A DNA stretch of 64,000 bases. It comes from Azospirillum sp. 412522 (GTDB lineage Bacteria > Pseudomonadota > Alphaproteobacteria > Azospirillales > Azospirillaceae). Numbering within the stretch: the first letter of the stretch is position 1; every line of letters starts with the position of its first letter. The position numbers and the translations under genes are program-made. The DNA lies in assembly GCF_019805165.1 (NCBI RefSeq), contig NZ_RWIJ01000003.1:248001-312000 (forward strand). Direction: 5' to 3'. Below are positions 1 to 8,871 of this stretch, piece after piece. The notes under the pieces are model-generated. The model made no database searches. It was not told the origin of the DNA and saw only the letters and a program-made list of their open reading frames with translations.

Positions 1-662
1 CGGAAGGGCCGTGGTGCGTGACTATCCGTATCGGCCTTGCCGACCCTCTTCGTTGGGGCAGCGCCGGACGGGCAGGCCTCCCCTCCAACCCCCTCGTCCC
101 AGGGGCCGCCGGTGGCGGCGAAGTCCTCCACATGATCGCGCAGCTTCTGGACCTGTGACGGGGTGACGCTGCGGCCGAAGCGGGACTTCAGCAGCGCGGC
201 CAACGCTCCGCGGGTCGGGCGGACGCCACTGATCGACAGTGTGCGATAAGCGACGAAGGCCTCGGCGTAGAGGCGGATGCGGTCGGGCCGCCCGCGCAGC
301 TGTGCCGCCTGGGCGGAGGTGCTGCGATCCAGATAGCCGCTAAGCCTTGCGGCCGCCTGGGCCTCGGTCAGGTCGGGCAGGGCGACGGCGGGCGCCTCCG
401 GCGGTTCGGGCCGGCCGATGGCCTCGCGCAGCCGGCGCCGGTGCTGGCGTTCGCGGTCCCCGGCGCGCAGCCGCTCGGCATAGGCAGGGTCCGTCGCCCG
501 CCGTTCGGTGCGGCTGCGGTTGGACCGTGCGGCACGCTCCGCTTCCCGCGCCCGCAGCATCGGGTCGCGCAGCAGGAAAGTCAGCTCCTCCGCGGTGAGC
601 CGATGAATCTGGTCCGGCCCCGCGGGGTTGGAGCCGTCGTCTTTGCCGTCGGCGTCGTCCAT
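1..662 (-). CDS. Hypothetical protein, 3' end outside window (partial)
   Basis: An uninterrupted minus-strand frame of 220 codons runs from an ATG at 662 off the left edge of the window, so the C-terminus is missing. The protein is rich in Arg, Ala and Glu, with a charged helical stretch near residues 38-82 and a more compact, possibly DNA-binding, helical segment at about residues 100-180 that contains the pattern RPTRGAL and a SVTPSQVQKLRDH helix. A second in-frame ATG lies upstream at 734; neither start has a convincing Shine-Dalgarno sequence. I do not recognise the family. The helical layout loosely recalls KfrA-type plasmid DNA-binding proteins, but that is only an impression. It is divergent from the dynamin-like gene at 810. 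Confidence 0.6.
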   Translation of the reverse strand, partial: MDDADGKDDGSNPAGPDQIHRLTAEELTFLLRDPMLRAREAERAARSNRSRTERRATDPAYAERLRAGDRERQHRRRLREAIGRPEPPEAPAVALPDLTEAQAAARLSGYLDRSTSAQAAQLRGRPDRIRLYAEAFVAYRTLSISGVRPTRGALAALLKSRFGRSVTPSQVQKLRDHVEDFAATGGPWDEGVGGEACPSGAAPTKRVGKADTDSHAPRPF

Positions 663-809
663 CGCGATGCAACGCGCAGCTGCCCCACGCTGTTCCCGGG
701 ACAGGCCCGGCCTGGATGATGAGGGAGAATTCATGTCCGGTGACGGTCCCGCCCGTGCTAGAGAGGGGCCGTCCTTCTCGGTCCGTGCAACAGTGGAATT
801 CGCCCGCCC

Positions 810-2267
810 ATGACCCCCCGGCAAGCCCTTCAGCAGCGCCTTGCGGCCCTGGATGCCCATCTGCGCGCGGAAAACCCCAATCTGCTGCCGGTCCTTCCGA
901 CCTTCCGTGCCTTCGACCGCATCCTGGCCGGGCTGGGGTTGATCGACCGCCATGAATCGCTGACCACCCGCATCCCCTGGTGGCCGATGGTCGCGGTGCT
1001 CGGCACCTTCTCGGCCGGCAAGTCGACCTTCCTCAACGGCTATCTGGGCGAGGTGCTGCAGAACACCGGCAATCAGGCGGTCGACGACAAGTTCACCGTC
1101 ATCTGCCACGGTCCGGAGACCCGCAAGGAGGCCCTTCCCGGCACCGCGCTGAACGCCGACCCGCGCTTTCCCTTCTATCGCATCGCCGACGAGATCGAGA
1201 AGGTGGCCGCCGGCGAAGGCAAGCGGATCGACAATTACCTGCAGCTGAAGACGCTGGCGGGGCCACGGACCAAGGGAAAGATCTTCATCGACTCGCCGGG
1301 CTTCGACGCCGACGACCAGCGCCGTTCGGTTCTGCGGCTGGTTGACCATATCGTCGAGCTGTCGGACCTCGTGCTGGTCTTCTTCGACGCCCGCCATCCG
1401 GAACCGGGCGCCATGCAGGACACGCTGCGCCATCTGGTCGCCAAGACGGTGAACCGCGCCGACGCCCGCAAGGTCTGCTACATCCTGAACCAGGTCGACA
1501 CCACCGCCAAGGAGGACAATCTGGAGGCGGTGTTCGGCGCCTGGCAGCGGGCTATCGCCCAGGCCGGGCTGGTGTCGGGCCGGTTCTACGCCATCTACGA
1601 CCAGCGCTCCGCCGTCGACATCGAGGATGATGGCCGTCGCGCCCGCTACGAGGCGCGACGCGACCATGATCTCGCCGAGATTCAGACCCGCATCAACGAG
1701 GTGGAGGTCGCCCGCGCCTACCGCATCATCGGCTCGATCGACAGCCTGACCAAGGAGCTGGAGGGGGAGGTGTTGCCGAAGCTGCGCGAGGCGATGGCGA
1801 CGTGGCGCCGCCGGGTGCTGACCGGGGACGCGGTGTGGGGCGTGTTGCTGCTGGTCCTGCTGGGTACGGTGGTCCAGACGGTGGGGGGCGGCTTCGGCGC
1901 CTTTCTGGGCTGGCTGTCGGAATCCAGCGACGGCGGGCGGCCGCTGCATCTGATCGGTACCGCCCTGCTGATGGGCGGCTTGTTCCTGTCCGGACATTAC
2001 AAGTTCCGGCAGTTCTTCGCCCGCCGGATCGCCGCGTCTTTGAGCGACCGTTTCGGCGACGTCGACCTGAACCTGCGGCAGGCCTTCCTGAGGAACACCC
2101 GCTTCTTCCGCTCGATCTTCGCCAAGCAACCGGCCGGTTGGGGCGTTCGGGCGCGCAAGGCGATCTTCGCCATCCGCGAGGCGACGGCCGTGCACGTCCA
2201 GCGCATCAACGACCTCTACACCGATCCGGCCGGCCGCCGCGCCAGGGAAACCGTCTCCGCGGAATGA
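810..2267 (+). CDS. Dynamin/EHD-like membrane-associated GTPase
   Basis: The 485-residue protein has a GTPase domain: P-loop GTFSAGKS at residues 65-72, a DDKF stretch near 92-95 in the switch region, DSPG (G3) at 161-164 and NQVD (G4, guanine specificity) at 227-230. A charged helical middle is followed by two hydrophobic segments at about 341-368 and 379-395, so the protein is probably anchored in the inner membrane. The P-loop spacing and long C-terminal helices fit bacterial dynamin-like/EHD-type GTPases, which act in membrane remodelling or repair. No partner gene of the usual paired bacterial dynamins is adjacent. The ATG at 810 is the first start in frame, though its Shine-Dalgarno is weak. 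A small hairpin follows the stop. Confidence 0.85.
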   Translation: MTPRQALQQRLAALDAHLRAENPNLLPVLPTFRAFDRILAGLGLIDRHESLTTRIPWWPMVAVLGTFSAGKSTFLNGYLGEVLQNTGNQAVDDKFTVICHGPETRKEALPGTALNADPRFPFYRIADEIEKVAAGEGKRIDNYLQLKTLAGPRTKGKIFIDSPGFDADDQRRSVLRLVDHIVELSDLVLVFFDARHPEPGAMQDTLRHLVAKTVNRADARKVCYILNQVDTTAKEDNLEAVFGAWQRAIAQAGLVSGRFYAIYDQRSAVDIEDDGRRARYEARRDHDLAEIQTRINEVEVARAYRIIGSIDSLTKELEGEVLPKLREAMATWRRRVLTGDAVWGVLLLVLLGTVVQTVGGGFGAFLGWLSESSDGGRPLHLIGTALLMGGLFLSGHYKFRQFFARRIAASLSDRFGDVDLNLRQAFLRNTRFFRSIFAKQPAGWGVRARKAIFAIREATAVHVQRINDLYTDPAGRRARETVSAE

Positions 2268-2282
2268 CCGCGGGCCGCGGGG

Positions 2283-2300
2283 AGAGCCACCGGCTCTTTA
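2283..2300 (+). terminator. Possible short terminator hairpin after the dynamin-like gene
   Basis: A 6-bp stem (AGAGCC with GGCTCT) closes a 3-nt loop and runs into TTTA, 15 bases after the stop codon at 2267. The stem is short and the T-run weak, so this is only a candidate. Confidence 0.3.
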
Positions 2301-2374
2301 CAGAATGGCCGGCAGGTCGTTAGATCTCGGATCGCGCTGCGGCTGCGGCGCGGAAACCAGACGGCGGACGGCCA

Positions 2375-3301
2375 GTGGACGTGCGGGACAAGGCGGGCAG
2401 GGCGGCCGACCGGGCCGGGCGGGGGGTGCGCCGGAGCGCATCGGTGGCGGGCTTGGCCGTGGCCCAAGTCATGGTCCAAGCCCTGACCGTGACCGGACTT
2501 GTGCTTTGCGCGGCTCCCGCCTGGTCCCGGGCGCTTGAACCCGGCTCGGAAGCCGCATCCGGCACGGCGCCTGCGCCGGCCCCTTACACGGGGCTGGATC
2601 TGGTGACCGGCGGCGATTACGCCCCCTTCACCGGCGAGGACCTGCCGGGCGGCGGTCTGGTGACCGAACTGGTCCGCCGGGCCTTCGCGGTCGGCGGGCG
2701 CCAGTATGACGTGCGCTTCATGCCGTGGAGGCGCGGCTATGACGGCGTGGTGTCCGGCCGCTTCCTCGCCACCTTTCCCTATGTGCGCACGCCCGAGCGG
2801 GAGCGGGAGGTGCTGTTCTCCGATCCGGTGATCGAGCTGCGGCAGTTCGTTTATCTGTCGAACCGGTCGGCGATGGATTTCCGTGACGGTGGGGACGGCG
2901 ATCCCGGGCGGCTGGAGGATTTCGGCGGGCGGACGATCTGCCAGCCGGTCGGTTACGCCCTGCCGGCCGCTCTGGAGGCGATGGTGGTCCAGGGGCGGCT
3001 GACCCGGCAGGCCCCGTCGGACCTCGGCGCCTGCGTGCGCATGGTGGCGACCGGGCGGGCCGACGTCCTGGTGATCGACGAGTTCAGCGGTGCCGTGGCC
3101 ATCGCCCGCTCCGGTCTGGCCGAAGACATCCGGGTGTCGGAACGGCCTTTCGCCGTGGTGACGCTGCATGTGGTGGTGGGGCGGGCAACGCCAGGGGCGG
3201 AGGCGACGGTCGCCATCTTCAACGACGGGCTGAAGACGCTGAAGCTGCAGGGCGTTTACCAGCAACTGCTGAGCAGCCACACGGCCCCGCGGAATCCCTG
3301 A
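2375..3301 (+). CDS. Periplasmic solute-binding protein, family 3-like
   Basis: The 308-residue protein begins at a GTG and has an N-terminal hydrophobic segment at about residues 25-47 (Ala/Val/Leu rich, ending near AAPAWS), consistent with export to the periplasm. The mature part reads like an extracellular solute-binding family 3 domain: a GGDYAPFT opening strand, an FMPWRRGYDGV segment where the family binds ligand, a FPYVRTPERE stretch and a C-terminal NDGLKTLKLQGVYQQL helix. Many alphaproteobacteria carry such orphan binding proteins beside signalling genes. No transporter permease or ATPase gene is adjacent, so the ligand and partner are unknown. Internal start codons (for example ATG at 2471) would shorten the basic leader but keep the hydrophobic core. 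Confidence 0.75.
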   Translation: MDVRDKAGRAADRAGRGVRRSASVAGLAVAQVMVQALTVTGLVLCAAPAWSRALEPGSEAASGTAPAPAPYTGLDLVTGGDYAPFTGEDLPGGGLVTELVRRAFAVGGRQYDVRFMPWRRGYDGVVSGRFLATFPYVRTPEREREVLFSDPVIELRQFVYLSNRSAMDFRDGGDGDPGRLEDFGGRTICQPVGYALPAALEAMVVQGRLTRQAPSDLGACVRMVATGRADVLVIDEFSGAVAIARSGLAEDIRVSERPFAVVTLHVVVGRATPGAEATVAIFNDGLKTLKLQGVYQQLLSSHTAPRNP

Positions 3302-3392
3302 TCCCGCCCTGATCGCTACCGGCCTCTCCGTCCCGCATCGCCCGTCCTGCGGCCCTGGGCACGCTTTTCCGCGCAACAGGCCCCCGTCACCG

Positions 3393-3420
3393 TGGACAGA
3401 ATGGTGCTTCGTGCTATAAA
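3393..3420 (+). promoter_or_regulatory. Candidate housekeeping promoter of aroQ-accB-accC
   Basis: A TGGACA box (3393-3398) and a TATAAA box (3415-3420) are separated by 16 bases, about 35 bases upstream of the aroQ start at 3456. One mismatch from the -35 consensus and near-ideal spacing make it a reasonable sigma-70-type promoter. It has not been experimentally mapped. Confidence 0.5.
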
Positions 3421-3455
3421 CGCGCGGTTTCGATCTTGGAAAAGGGGCGCGGGCC

Positions 3456-3905
3456 GTGGCCATCGACGCGTCGATTCTGGTCCTCAACGGGCCGAACCTG
3501 AACATGCTGGGTGTGCGGGAGCCGCAAATCTACGGGTCGATGACCCTGGACGACCTGGAGGCCGCCTGCCACGAGCGCGCCGACCAGTTGGGTCTGACCG
3601 TGGATTTCCGGCAGTCGAACCACGAAGGCGAACTGGTCTCGTGGATTCAGCAGGCCCGCACGGAGAATGACGGCATCGTCATCAACGCCGGCGCCTACAC
3701 CCACACCTCGGTCGCGATCATGGACAGCCTGATCCTGTCGGAGCTGCCGGTGATCGAGGTCCATCTGTCGAACATCTTCAAGCGCGAGCCTGTCCGCCAT
3801 CACTCCTACATCTCGCCGGTGGCGAGGGGGATGATCTGCGGGTTCGGGCCGCACGGGTATCTTCTGGCGCTGGACGCCATCGCGAACATCATCGACCGCG
3901 ATTAA
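3456..3905 (+). CDS. aroQ: 3-dehydroquinate dehydratase, type II
   Basis: This is the type II dehydroquinase of the shikimate pathway (3-dehydroquinate to 3-dehydroshikimate). At 149 residues it has the usual length. Family landmarks are LNGPNLNMLG at 9-19, REPQIYG at 21-27 carrying the catalytic Arg and Tyr26, NAGAYTHTS at 78-85, EVHLSN at 101-106 with the catalytic His104, and the GFGPHGY loop near 129-135. The GTG start is preceded by AAGGGG at a suitable distance. accB begins 22 bases after the stop, giving the aroQ-accB-accC order common in bacteria. A strong promoter-like sequence lies just upstream. Confidence 0.96.
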   Translation: MAIDASILVLNGPNLNMLGVREPQIYGSMTLDDLEAACHERADQLGLTVDFRQSNHEGELVSWIQQARTENDGIVINAGAYTHTSVAIMDSLILSELPVIEVHLSNIFKREPVRHHSYISPVARGMICGFGPHGYLLALDAIANIIDRD

Positions 3906-3927
3906 GGAAACGGGAACGACTGACATC

Positions 3928-4380
3928 ATGGCGAGCTTCGACATCGACGGCGATCTGGTCCGCAAGCTGGCGGACCTCCTGCGTGAGACGGGCTTGAGCG
4001 AGATCGAGTTCGCCGAAGGCGAAAAGCGCATCCGCGTCACCCGCCCGACCGCCGCCCAGACGGTCGCCGTCCAGGCCGCCCCGGTCCTGGCGGCCGCCCC
4101 GGTCGCCGTGGCCGCGGCCGCTCCGGCCGGCAAGCCGGCGAGCCATCCGGGTGCTGTGACCTCGCCGATGGTCGGCACCGCCTACTTGGCGGCCGAGCCG
4201 GGCGGCACGCCCTTCGTGCGTCCGGGCGACGTGGTCAAGGCCGGCCAGACCATCATGATCATCGAAGCGATGAAGGTCATGAACCCGATCAAGGCGCCGC
4301 GCGGCGGCACGGTCGCCGAGGTGCTGGTGTCCGACGCCCAGCCGGTCGAGTTCGGCGAAGTTCTCCTCATCATCGAGTAA
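3928..4380 (+). CDS. accB: Acetyl-CoA carboxylase biotin carboxyl carrier protein
   Basis: This 150-residue protein carries the biotin of acetyl-CoA carboxylase, the first committed step of fatty-acid synthesis. The N-terminal domain (1-40) is followed by an Ala/Pro-rich flexible linker (about 41-75) and a biotinyl domain starting at SPMVGT. The EAMKVMN motif places the biotinylated lysine at residue 116. Start ATG is preceded by AAGGAAACGGGAA. It lies between aroQ and accC on one strand with short gaps (22 and 19 bases). The carboxyltransferase genes accA and accD are not in the window. Confidence 0.97.
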   Translation: MASFDIDGDLVRKLADLLRETGLSEIEFAEGEKRIRVTRPTAAQTVAVQAAPVLAAAPVAVAAAAPAGKPASHPGAVTSPMVGTAYLAAEPGGTPFVRPGDVVKAGQTIMIIEAMKVMNPIKAPRGGTVAEVLVSDAQPVEFGEVLLIIE

Positions 4381-4399
4381 GCGGGGCATTCCCTTGGCG

Positions 4400-5740
4400 A
4401 TGTTCGAAAAGGTCCTGATCGCGAACCGTGGCGAGATCGCTCTGCGCATCCACCGCGCCTGCCGCGAGATGGGGATCCAGACCGTGGCGGTGCATTCCAC
4501 CGCCGACGCCGACGCCATGCACGTCCGCCTCGCCGACGAAAGCGTGTGCATCGGCCCGGCGTCCGCGCGCGACAGCTACCTCAACATTCCGGCCATCCTG
4601 TCGGCGGCGTCGATCACCAATGTCGACGCCATCCATCCCGGCATCGGCTTCCTGTCGGAAAACGCCCAGTTCGCCGAGATGGTGGAGGAGCACGGCTTCA
4701 CCTTCATCGGCCCGACGCCGGAGCATATCCGGATCATGGGCGACAAGGTCACCGCCAAGAAGACGGTGATGGAGCAGGGGCTGCCGGTGGTGCCCGGCTC
4801 CGACGGTCCGGTGGCGACGCTGGAAGAGGCGGAGAAGGTCGCCCACGAGACCGGCTATCCGGTGCTGATCAAGGCGGCGGCCGGCGGCGGCGGCAAAGGC
4901 ATGAAGGTCGCCCGCAACCCCGACCAGCTGAAGGAGGCCTACCAGTTCGCCCGGGCCGAGGCGCGCGCCGCCTTCGGCAACGACGAGGTCTATCTGGAAA
5001 AGTATCTCGGCCGTCCCCGGCACATCGAGATCCAGTTGCTGGGCGACACCCACGGCACCTGCGTGCATTTCGGCGAGCGCGACTGCTCGGTCCAGCGCCG
5101 GCACCAGAAGGTGATCGAGGAGGCGCCGAGCCCGGCGCTGAACGCCGAACAGCGTGCCTTCATCGGCGATCTGGCAGCCAGGACGGCGGCGGCGATCGGC
5201 TACCGCGGCGTCGGCACGATGGAGTTCCTGTACGAGGACGGGCAGTTCTATTTCATCGAAATGAACACCCGTCTGCAGGTCGAGCACACCATCACCGAGA
5301 TGATCACCGGCGTCGACCTTGTCCGGGAGCAGATCCGCGTCGCCGCCGGCGCGCCGCTGGGCTACGGCCAGTCGGACATCCGCTTCGAAGGCCATGCCAT
5401 CGAGTGCCGTGTGAACGCCGAGAATCCGGAGACCTTCCTCCCGTCTCCGGGCAAGATCGACGGCTATCATGCGCCGGGTGGTCTGGGCGTCCGCGTCGAT
5501 TCGGCTCTCTATGACGGCTATCGCGTGCCGCCGCATTACGACAGCCTGATCGCCAAGCTCGTCGTTCACGGCACCACCCGCAACGAGTGCCTGATGCGTC
5601 TGCGCCGGTCCATCGAGGAATATGTGATCGGCGGTATCCAGACGACGCTGCCGCTGCACGATCGCATCATCGCCGAGCAGGCTTTCATCGATGGTAATTA
5701 CGACATCCATTGGCTGGAACAGTTGATGGCAAAGTCCTGA
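4400..5740 (+). CDS. accC: Acetyl-CoA carboxylase, biotin carboxylase subunit
   Basis: This 446-residue ATP-grasp enzyme carboxylates the biotin on AccB using ATP and bicarbonate. It starts MFEKVLIANRGEIALR, the usual AccC beginning, and has the glycine-rich AAGGGGKGMK ATP loop, the HIEIQLLGD strand, the EMNTRLQVEH metal and catalytic segment and full family length. An in-frame TTG at 4394 lies two codons upstream; I chose the ATG at 4400 because known family members begin there. It is the last gene of the aroQ-accB-accC operon and is followed by a strong intrinsic terminator. Confidence 0.96.
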   Translation: MFEKVLIANRGEIALRIHRACREMGIQTVAVHSTADADAMHVRLADESVCIGPASARDSYLNIPAILSAASITNVDAIHPGIGFLSENAQFAEMVEEHGFTFIGPTPEHIRIMGDKVTAKKTVMEQGLPVVPGSDGPVATLEEAEKVAHETGYPVLIKAAAGGGGKGMKVARNPDQLKEAYQFARAEARAAFGNDEVYLEKYLGRPRHIEIQLLGDTHGTCVHFGERDCSVQRRHQKVIEEAPSPALNAEQRAFIGDLAARTAAAIGYRGVGTMEFLYEDGQFYFIEMNTRLQVEHTITEMITGVDLVREQIRVAAGAPLGYGQSDIRFEGHAIECRVNAENPETFLPSPGKIDGYHAPGGLGVRVDSALYDGYRVPPHYDSLIAKLVVHGTTRNECLMRLRRSIEEYVIGGIQTTLPLHDRIIAEQAFIDGNYDIHWLEQLMAKS

Positions 5741-5799
5741 ACCGTCGCAGTCTTTCTTGCGTGGATTCAAATGCCGCGACAAAGTGTCGCAGTTTCGAG

Positions 5800-5836
5800 G
5801 CCCCTCTCTCCAAGCGGAGAGAGGGGCTTTTATTTT
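5800..5836 (+). terminator. Strong rho-independent terminator of the aroQ-accBC operon
   Basis: A perfect 12-bp stem (5800-5811 with 5816-5827, GC-rich with a CTCTCT core) encloses the 4-base loop AAGC and is followed by TTTTATTTT. It lies 60 bases beyond the accC stop. Confidence 0.93.
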
Positions 5837-6238
5837 ATAATTATCTTCTCATGTAGATGGCTATCCTCCTATCCGCCGGTTTATTTTTTGCAAATTGGCA
5901 ATTTCTTGCTCAAATCACCGCCTTCATTCGCAAATTGCGACGCTAAATGCAGCGGGTGCCAGCCGGAAACGGTTCAGTCCCGGTCACGACGGGCATTGCC
6001 GTCGATAGGGGTTTCCCCTGAGGAAGGCTGTGCGGCCGTTTCGTTGCATATGGCACGCCCCTTGCTGACTTGATCTGTGTCAGTGCGGTGGGATGCCCAC
6101 CCAGAGTAGACGAAACTCCATCCCGTTAGCTGTGCCGAACCGTTGCCGCTTTCCGGTGATGCGGTACCCCCTGGTCTGCCTCCCGGCCGCGCCGGACGGC
6201 GTCGCCGAACATGCCCTTTGTCTGACGAGGCTCCGTCC
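5837..6238. other. Long intergenic regulatory region upstream of the aerotaxis receptor
   Basis: About 400 bases without a credible gene separate the accC terminator from the receptor start at 6239. The first 110 bases are markedly AT-rich for this genome. They contain an AAATT-GGC-AATTT inverted repeat (5892-5904) and a 9-base palindrome GCAAATTGC (5930-5938). The octamer GCAAATTG occurs at 5890 and again at 5930, exactly 40 bases apart. A sigma-54 promoter sits at 6051-6066. The AT-rich part is a likely binding platform for an activator or a DNA-bending protein. Confidence 0.6.
6051..6066 (+). promoter_or_regulatory. Sigma-54 (RpoN) promoter of the aerotaxis receptor
   Basis: The sequence TGGCACGCCCCTTGCT matches the -24/-12 consensus TGGCAC-N5-TTGC exactly, with the invariant GG (6052-6053) and GC (6064-6065) 10 bases apart. 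It faces the receptor gene, with a leader of about 160 bases to the ATG at 6239. Sigma-54 promoters need an upstream activator. I found no perfect NifA site (TGT-N10-ACA) in the 200 bases upstream, so the activator is unknown. Confidence 0.85.
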
Positions 6239-8722
6239 ATGCGTGTGAACGAACCGATCACCGACCGTGAAATCGTGATGGAAGACGGTGTGCTGCTGGT
6301 GTCGCGTACCGACACGGGCGGGCGCATCACTTTCGTCAACAAGGCCTTCGTCGACATCAGCGGCTATGCGGAATCCGACCTGATCGGCGCCCCGCACAAC
6401 CTGATCCGGCACCCCCATATGCCAAAGGAGGCCTTCGCCGACCTGTGGGCGACGATCAAGGACGGCCGGCCGTGGGAAGGGCTGGTGAAGAACAGGACCA
6501 GGACGGGCGACTTCTACTGGGTTCGTGCGAATGTCACGCCGGTGGTCGAGAACGGGCTGGTGACCGGCTTCATTTCCATCCGCACCAAGCCGTCGCGCGA
6601 GCAGGTGGCGGCGGCGGAACGGCTCTACGCCGACATCCGCGAAGGCCGGGCGCGTCATCTGACGGTGCGCGACGGGCAGGCGGTCGGTCGCGGCGCCGGG
6701 GCGATGCTTCGCCGCTGGGCGACGACGGTGACCGGACGTCTCACTCTGATCTTCGCCTTCATGATCCTGTCGATGCTGGTGGTCGGCGGCGTCACTTTGC
6801 GCGGCATGGCCGACAGCAACGCCTCGCTGAGAACGGTATACGAGGACCGCACGGTGCCGGCGGTGCAGATCAGCGAGATTCTGGACCACATGCGCGACAA
6901 TGTGCAGACGCTGCAGCGCCTGATCGTCGACACCCGTGACGGAATCGACGCCAAGGTGATGGCCGGCCGCGAGGAACGCATCGCCGGCAACGCCGCCACC
7001 ATCGACCGGCTGTGGGCGGAGTACCTCACCACCTACCTGACGCCGGAGGAGAAGACCCTGGCGGAACGTTTCGCCGGGCAGCGCGCCGCCTTCCTGAACG
7101 ACGGCTTGAGGCCGGCGATGGAATTGGCGCGCCAGGGCGATTCGCTGCGTCTGGAGATGCTGGTCCGCGACCGCGTCGAGCCGCTGTTCCAGGCCGCTTT
7201 CCAGACCAACAAGGACCTTCTGCAACTGCAGCTGACCGTGGCCAGGGCCGAGTATGAGGGGGCTCTGGAGGACTTCCGGTGGCATCTGGTCTTCGCCGTC
7301 GCCGCCGGGCTGGTGGTACTGCTGGCGGCGGCGGTTTGCGGATTTCTGCTGCTGCGCACGGTGCGCCGGCCGCTGGCCGCCTTCTCGGCCGATTTCGACG
7401 CCATCGCCCGCAACGACCAGACCCATATCATCGATCTGCCGGCGGCGGCCGAATTCCATCCCATCGCCGGCCAGCTGCGCGGGCTGAAGGCCCGGCTCTG
7501 CTACGGCGTTCAGGAGCGGGTCGAGCATGCCCGCCATGCCGACGAGGAGCGGCGCCGCGCGCTGGAGACCATGGCTTCGACCGTGGAGCGCGAAGCCGGC
7601 CGCGCGGTGGAGGAGGTGGCCCAGCGTACCGGCGCCATGGCCGACGACGCCGAAGGCATGTCCGGCTCGGCCGAGCGGGTCAGCATCAATGCCCAGACCG
7701 TGGCCTCCGCCGCCGGGCAGGCCCTGGCCAATGCCCAGACCGTGGCCGCAGCCAGCGAGGAGCTGGCCGCCTCCATCCGTGAAATTTCGTCCCAGGTCGC
7801 CCATTCCAGCGCGGTGACCCGCCGCGCGGTGGAGAGCGGCCACCACACCCAGGCCACCATCCGTTCGCTGTCGGAAACGGTGGCGAAGGTGGGCGAGGTG
7901 GTGAACCTGATCCAATCCATCGCCGGCCAGACCAATCTCCTGGCGCTGAACGCCACCATCGAGGCGGCGCGGGCGGGGGAGGCCGGCAAGGGTTTCGCGG
8001 TCGTGGCGCAGGAGGTGAAAAACCTCGCCAACCAGACGGCGACCTCGACCGAGGAGATCACCCGCCAGATCACCGCCATCCAGGCGGTGACCGACGAGGC
8101 GGTTCAGGCGGTGGAGGAGATCGGCCGGACCATCGCCGAGATCGACCATATCGCCGGCTCGATCGCCGCGGCGATGGAAGAACAGTCGGCCGCCACCCAG
8201 GAGATCAGCCGCAACGTGGTCGAAACCTCCACCGCGGCGCAGGAGGTGTCGCACCGCATCGCCGCGGTGTCGGAGGAGGCGGACCGTACCGGCGAGCAGG
8301 CCGCCCACGTCAAGAACGGGTCCGGCGACGTCGCCCGGTCCATCGAAAGCCTGCGGCAGGTGCTGGTCCGCATCGTCCGGACCTCCACCGGCGATGCCGA
8401 CCGGCGACGCAAGCCGCGTTTCCAGGTGGATGAGACGGGGACCCTGCTGATCGGCGGCGACCGCCTGGCGGTGACCGTGCGCAACCTGTCGACCGGCGGC
8501 GCGATGATCGACCCGGTGACGACGACCGACGGCCGGTCGCTGGCGGGAGCCGCCGGTCATCTGCGGCTTGACCGCTACGGAGCGGAGGCCAGCGTCGAGG
8601 TGAAGGCGGTGGAGCACAACCGTATCCACCTCGCCTTCGAAGCGGAAGCGATGGGGAGCGATTTCACGCGCGCTGTGGAAATCGCCACCAGGGGGCGGGC
8701 GCCCGTCGACGTGGCCGCCTGA
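6239..8722 (+). CDS. Aer-like chemoreceptor, PAS-MCP-PilZ
   Basis: The 827-residue membrane receptor has, in order: an Aer-type PAS domain (about 10-125) with the [10 protein letters not shown] and [11 protein letters not shown] segments typical of FAD-binding Aer sensors; a first membrane helix at 167-186; a four-helix ligand-binding-like region to about 348; a second helix at 350-372; HAMP; the methyl-accepting signalling hairpin ([18 protein letters not shown] at 566-583); and a C-terminal PilZ domain with RxxxR at 723-727 and NLSTGG at 749-754, the c-di-GMP-binding signature. It should steer swimming by redox or oxygen state and be modulated by c-di-GMP. A PilZ-containing Aer receptor is known in Azospirillum brasilense. 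The ATG at 6239 follows GACGAGG. A sigma-54 promoter precedes it. Confidence 0.93.
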   Translation: MRVNEPITDREIVMEDGVLLVSRTDTGGRITFVNKAFVDISGYAESDLIGAPHNLIRHPHMPKEAFADLWATIKDGRPWEGLVKNRTRTGDFYWVRANVTPVVENGLVTGFISIRTKPSREQVAAAERLYADIREGRARHLTVRDGQAVGRGAGAMLRRWATTVTGRLTLIFAFMILSMLVVGGVTLRGMADSNASLRTVYEDRTVPAVQISEILDHMRDNVQTLQRLIVDTRDGIDAKVMAGREERIAGNAATIDRLWAEYLTTYLTPEEKTLAERFAGQRAAFLNDGLRPAMELARQGDSLRLEMLVRDRVEPLFQAAFQTNKDLLQLQLTVARAEYEGALEDFRWHLVFAVAAGLVVLLAAAVCGFLLLRTVRRPLAAFSADFDAIARNDQTHIIDLPAAAEFHPIAGQLRGLKARLCYGVQERVEHARHADEERRRALETMASTVEREAGRAVEEVAQRTGAMADDAEGMSGSAERVSINAQTVASAAGQALANAQTVAAASEELAASIREISSQVAHSSAVTRRAVESGHHTQATIRSLSETVAKVGEVVNLIQSIAGQTNLLALNATIEAARAGEAGKGFAVVAQEVKNLANQTATSTEEITRQITAIQAVTDEAVQAVEEIGRTIAEIDHIAGSIAAAMEEQSAATQEISRNVVETSTAAQEVSHRIAAVSEEADRTGEQAAHVKNGSGDVARSIESLRQVLVRIVRTSTGDADRRRKPRFQVDETGTLLIGGDRLAVTVRNLSTGGAMIDPVTTTDGRSLAGAAGHLRLDRYGAEASVEVKAVEHNRIHLAFEAEAMGSDFTRAVEIATRGRAPVDVAA

Positions 8723-8871
8723 ATCCGCCCCGATATGGGTCAAAAGTACGAATCGTCGAGAATTTTACAGAACTAAAATCATATTCCATCCATCCGTAAC
8801 CGACCTTCGGTTGCCCGTCGCCGGTCCGGGCGGTATCAGTGGAAAGCGGCGATCTGGCTGGAGGATTGGGA

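Noticed and set aside
4394..4399. TTG at 4394 as the accC start
   Set aside because: The ATG at 4400 gives the standard AccC N-terminus; TTG adds two residues without clear benefit, though it cannot be fully excluded.
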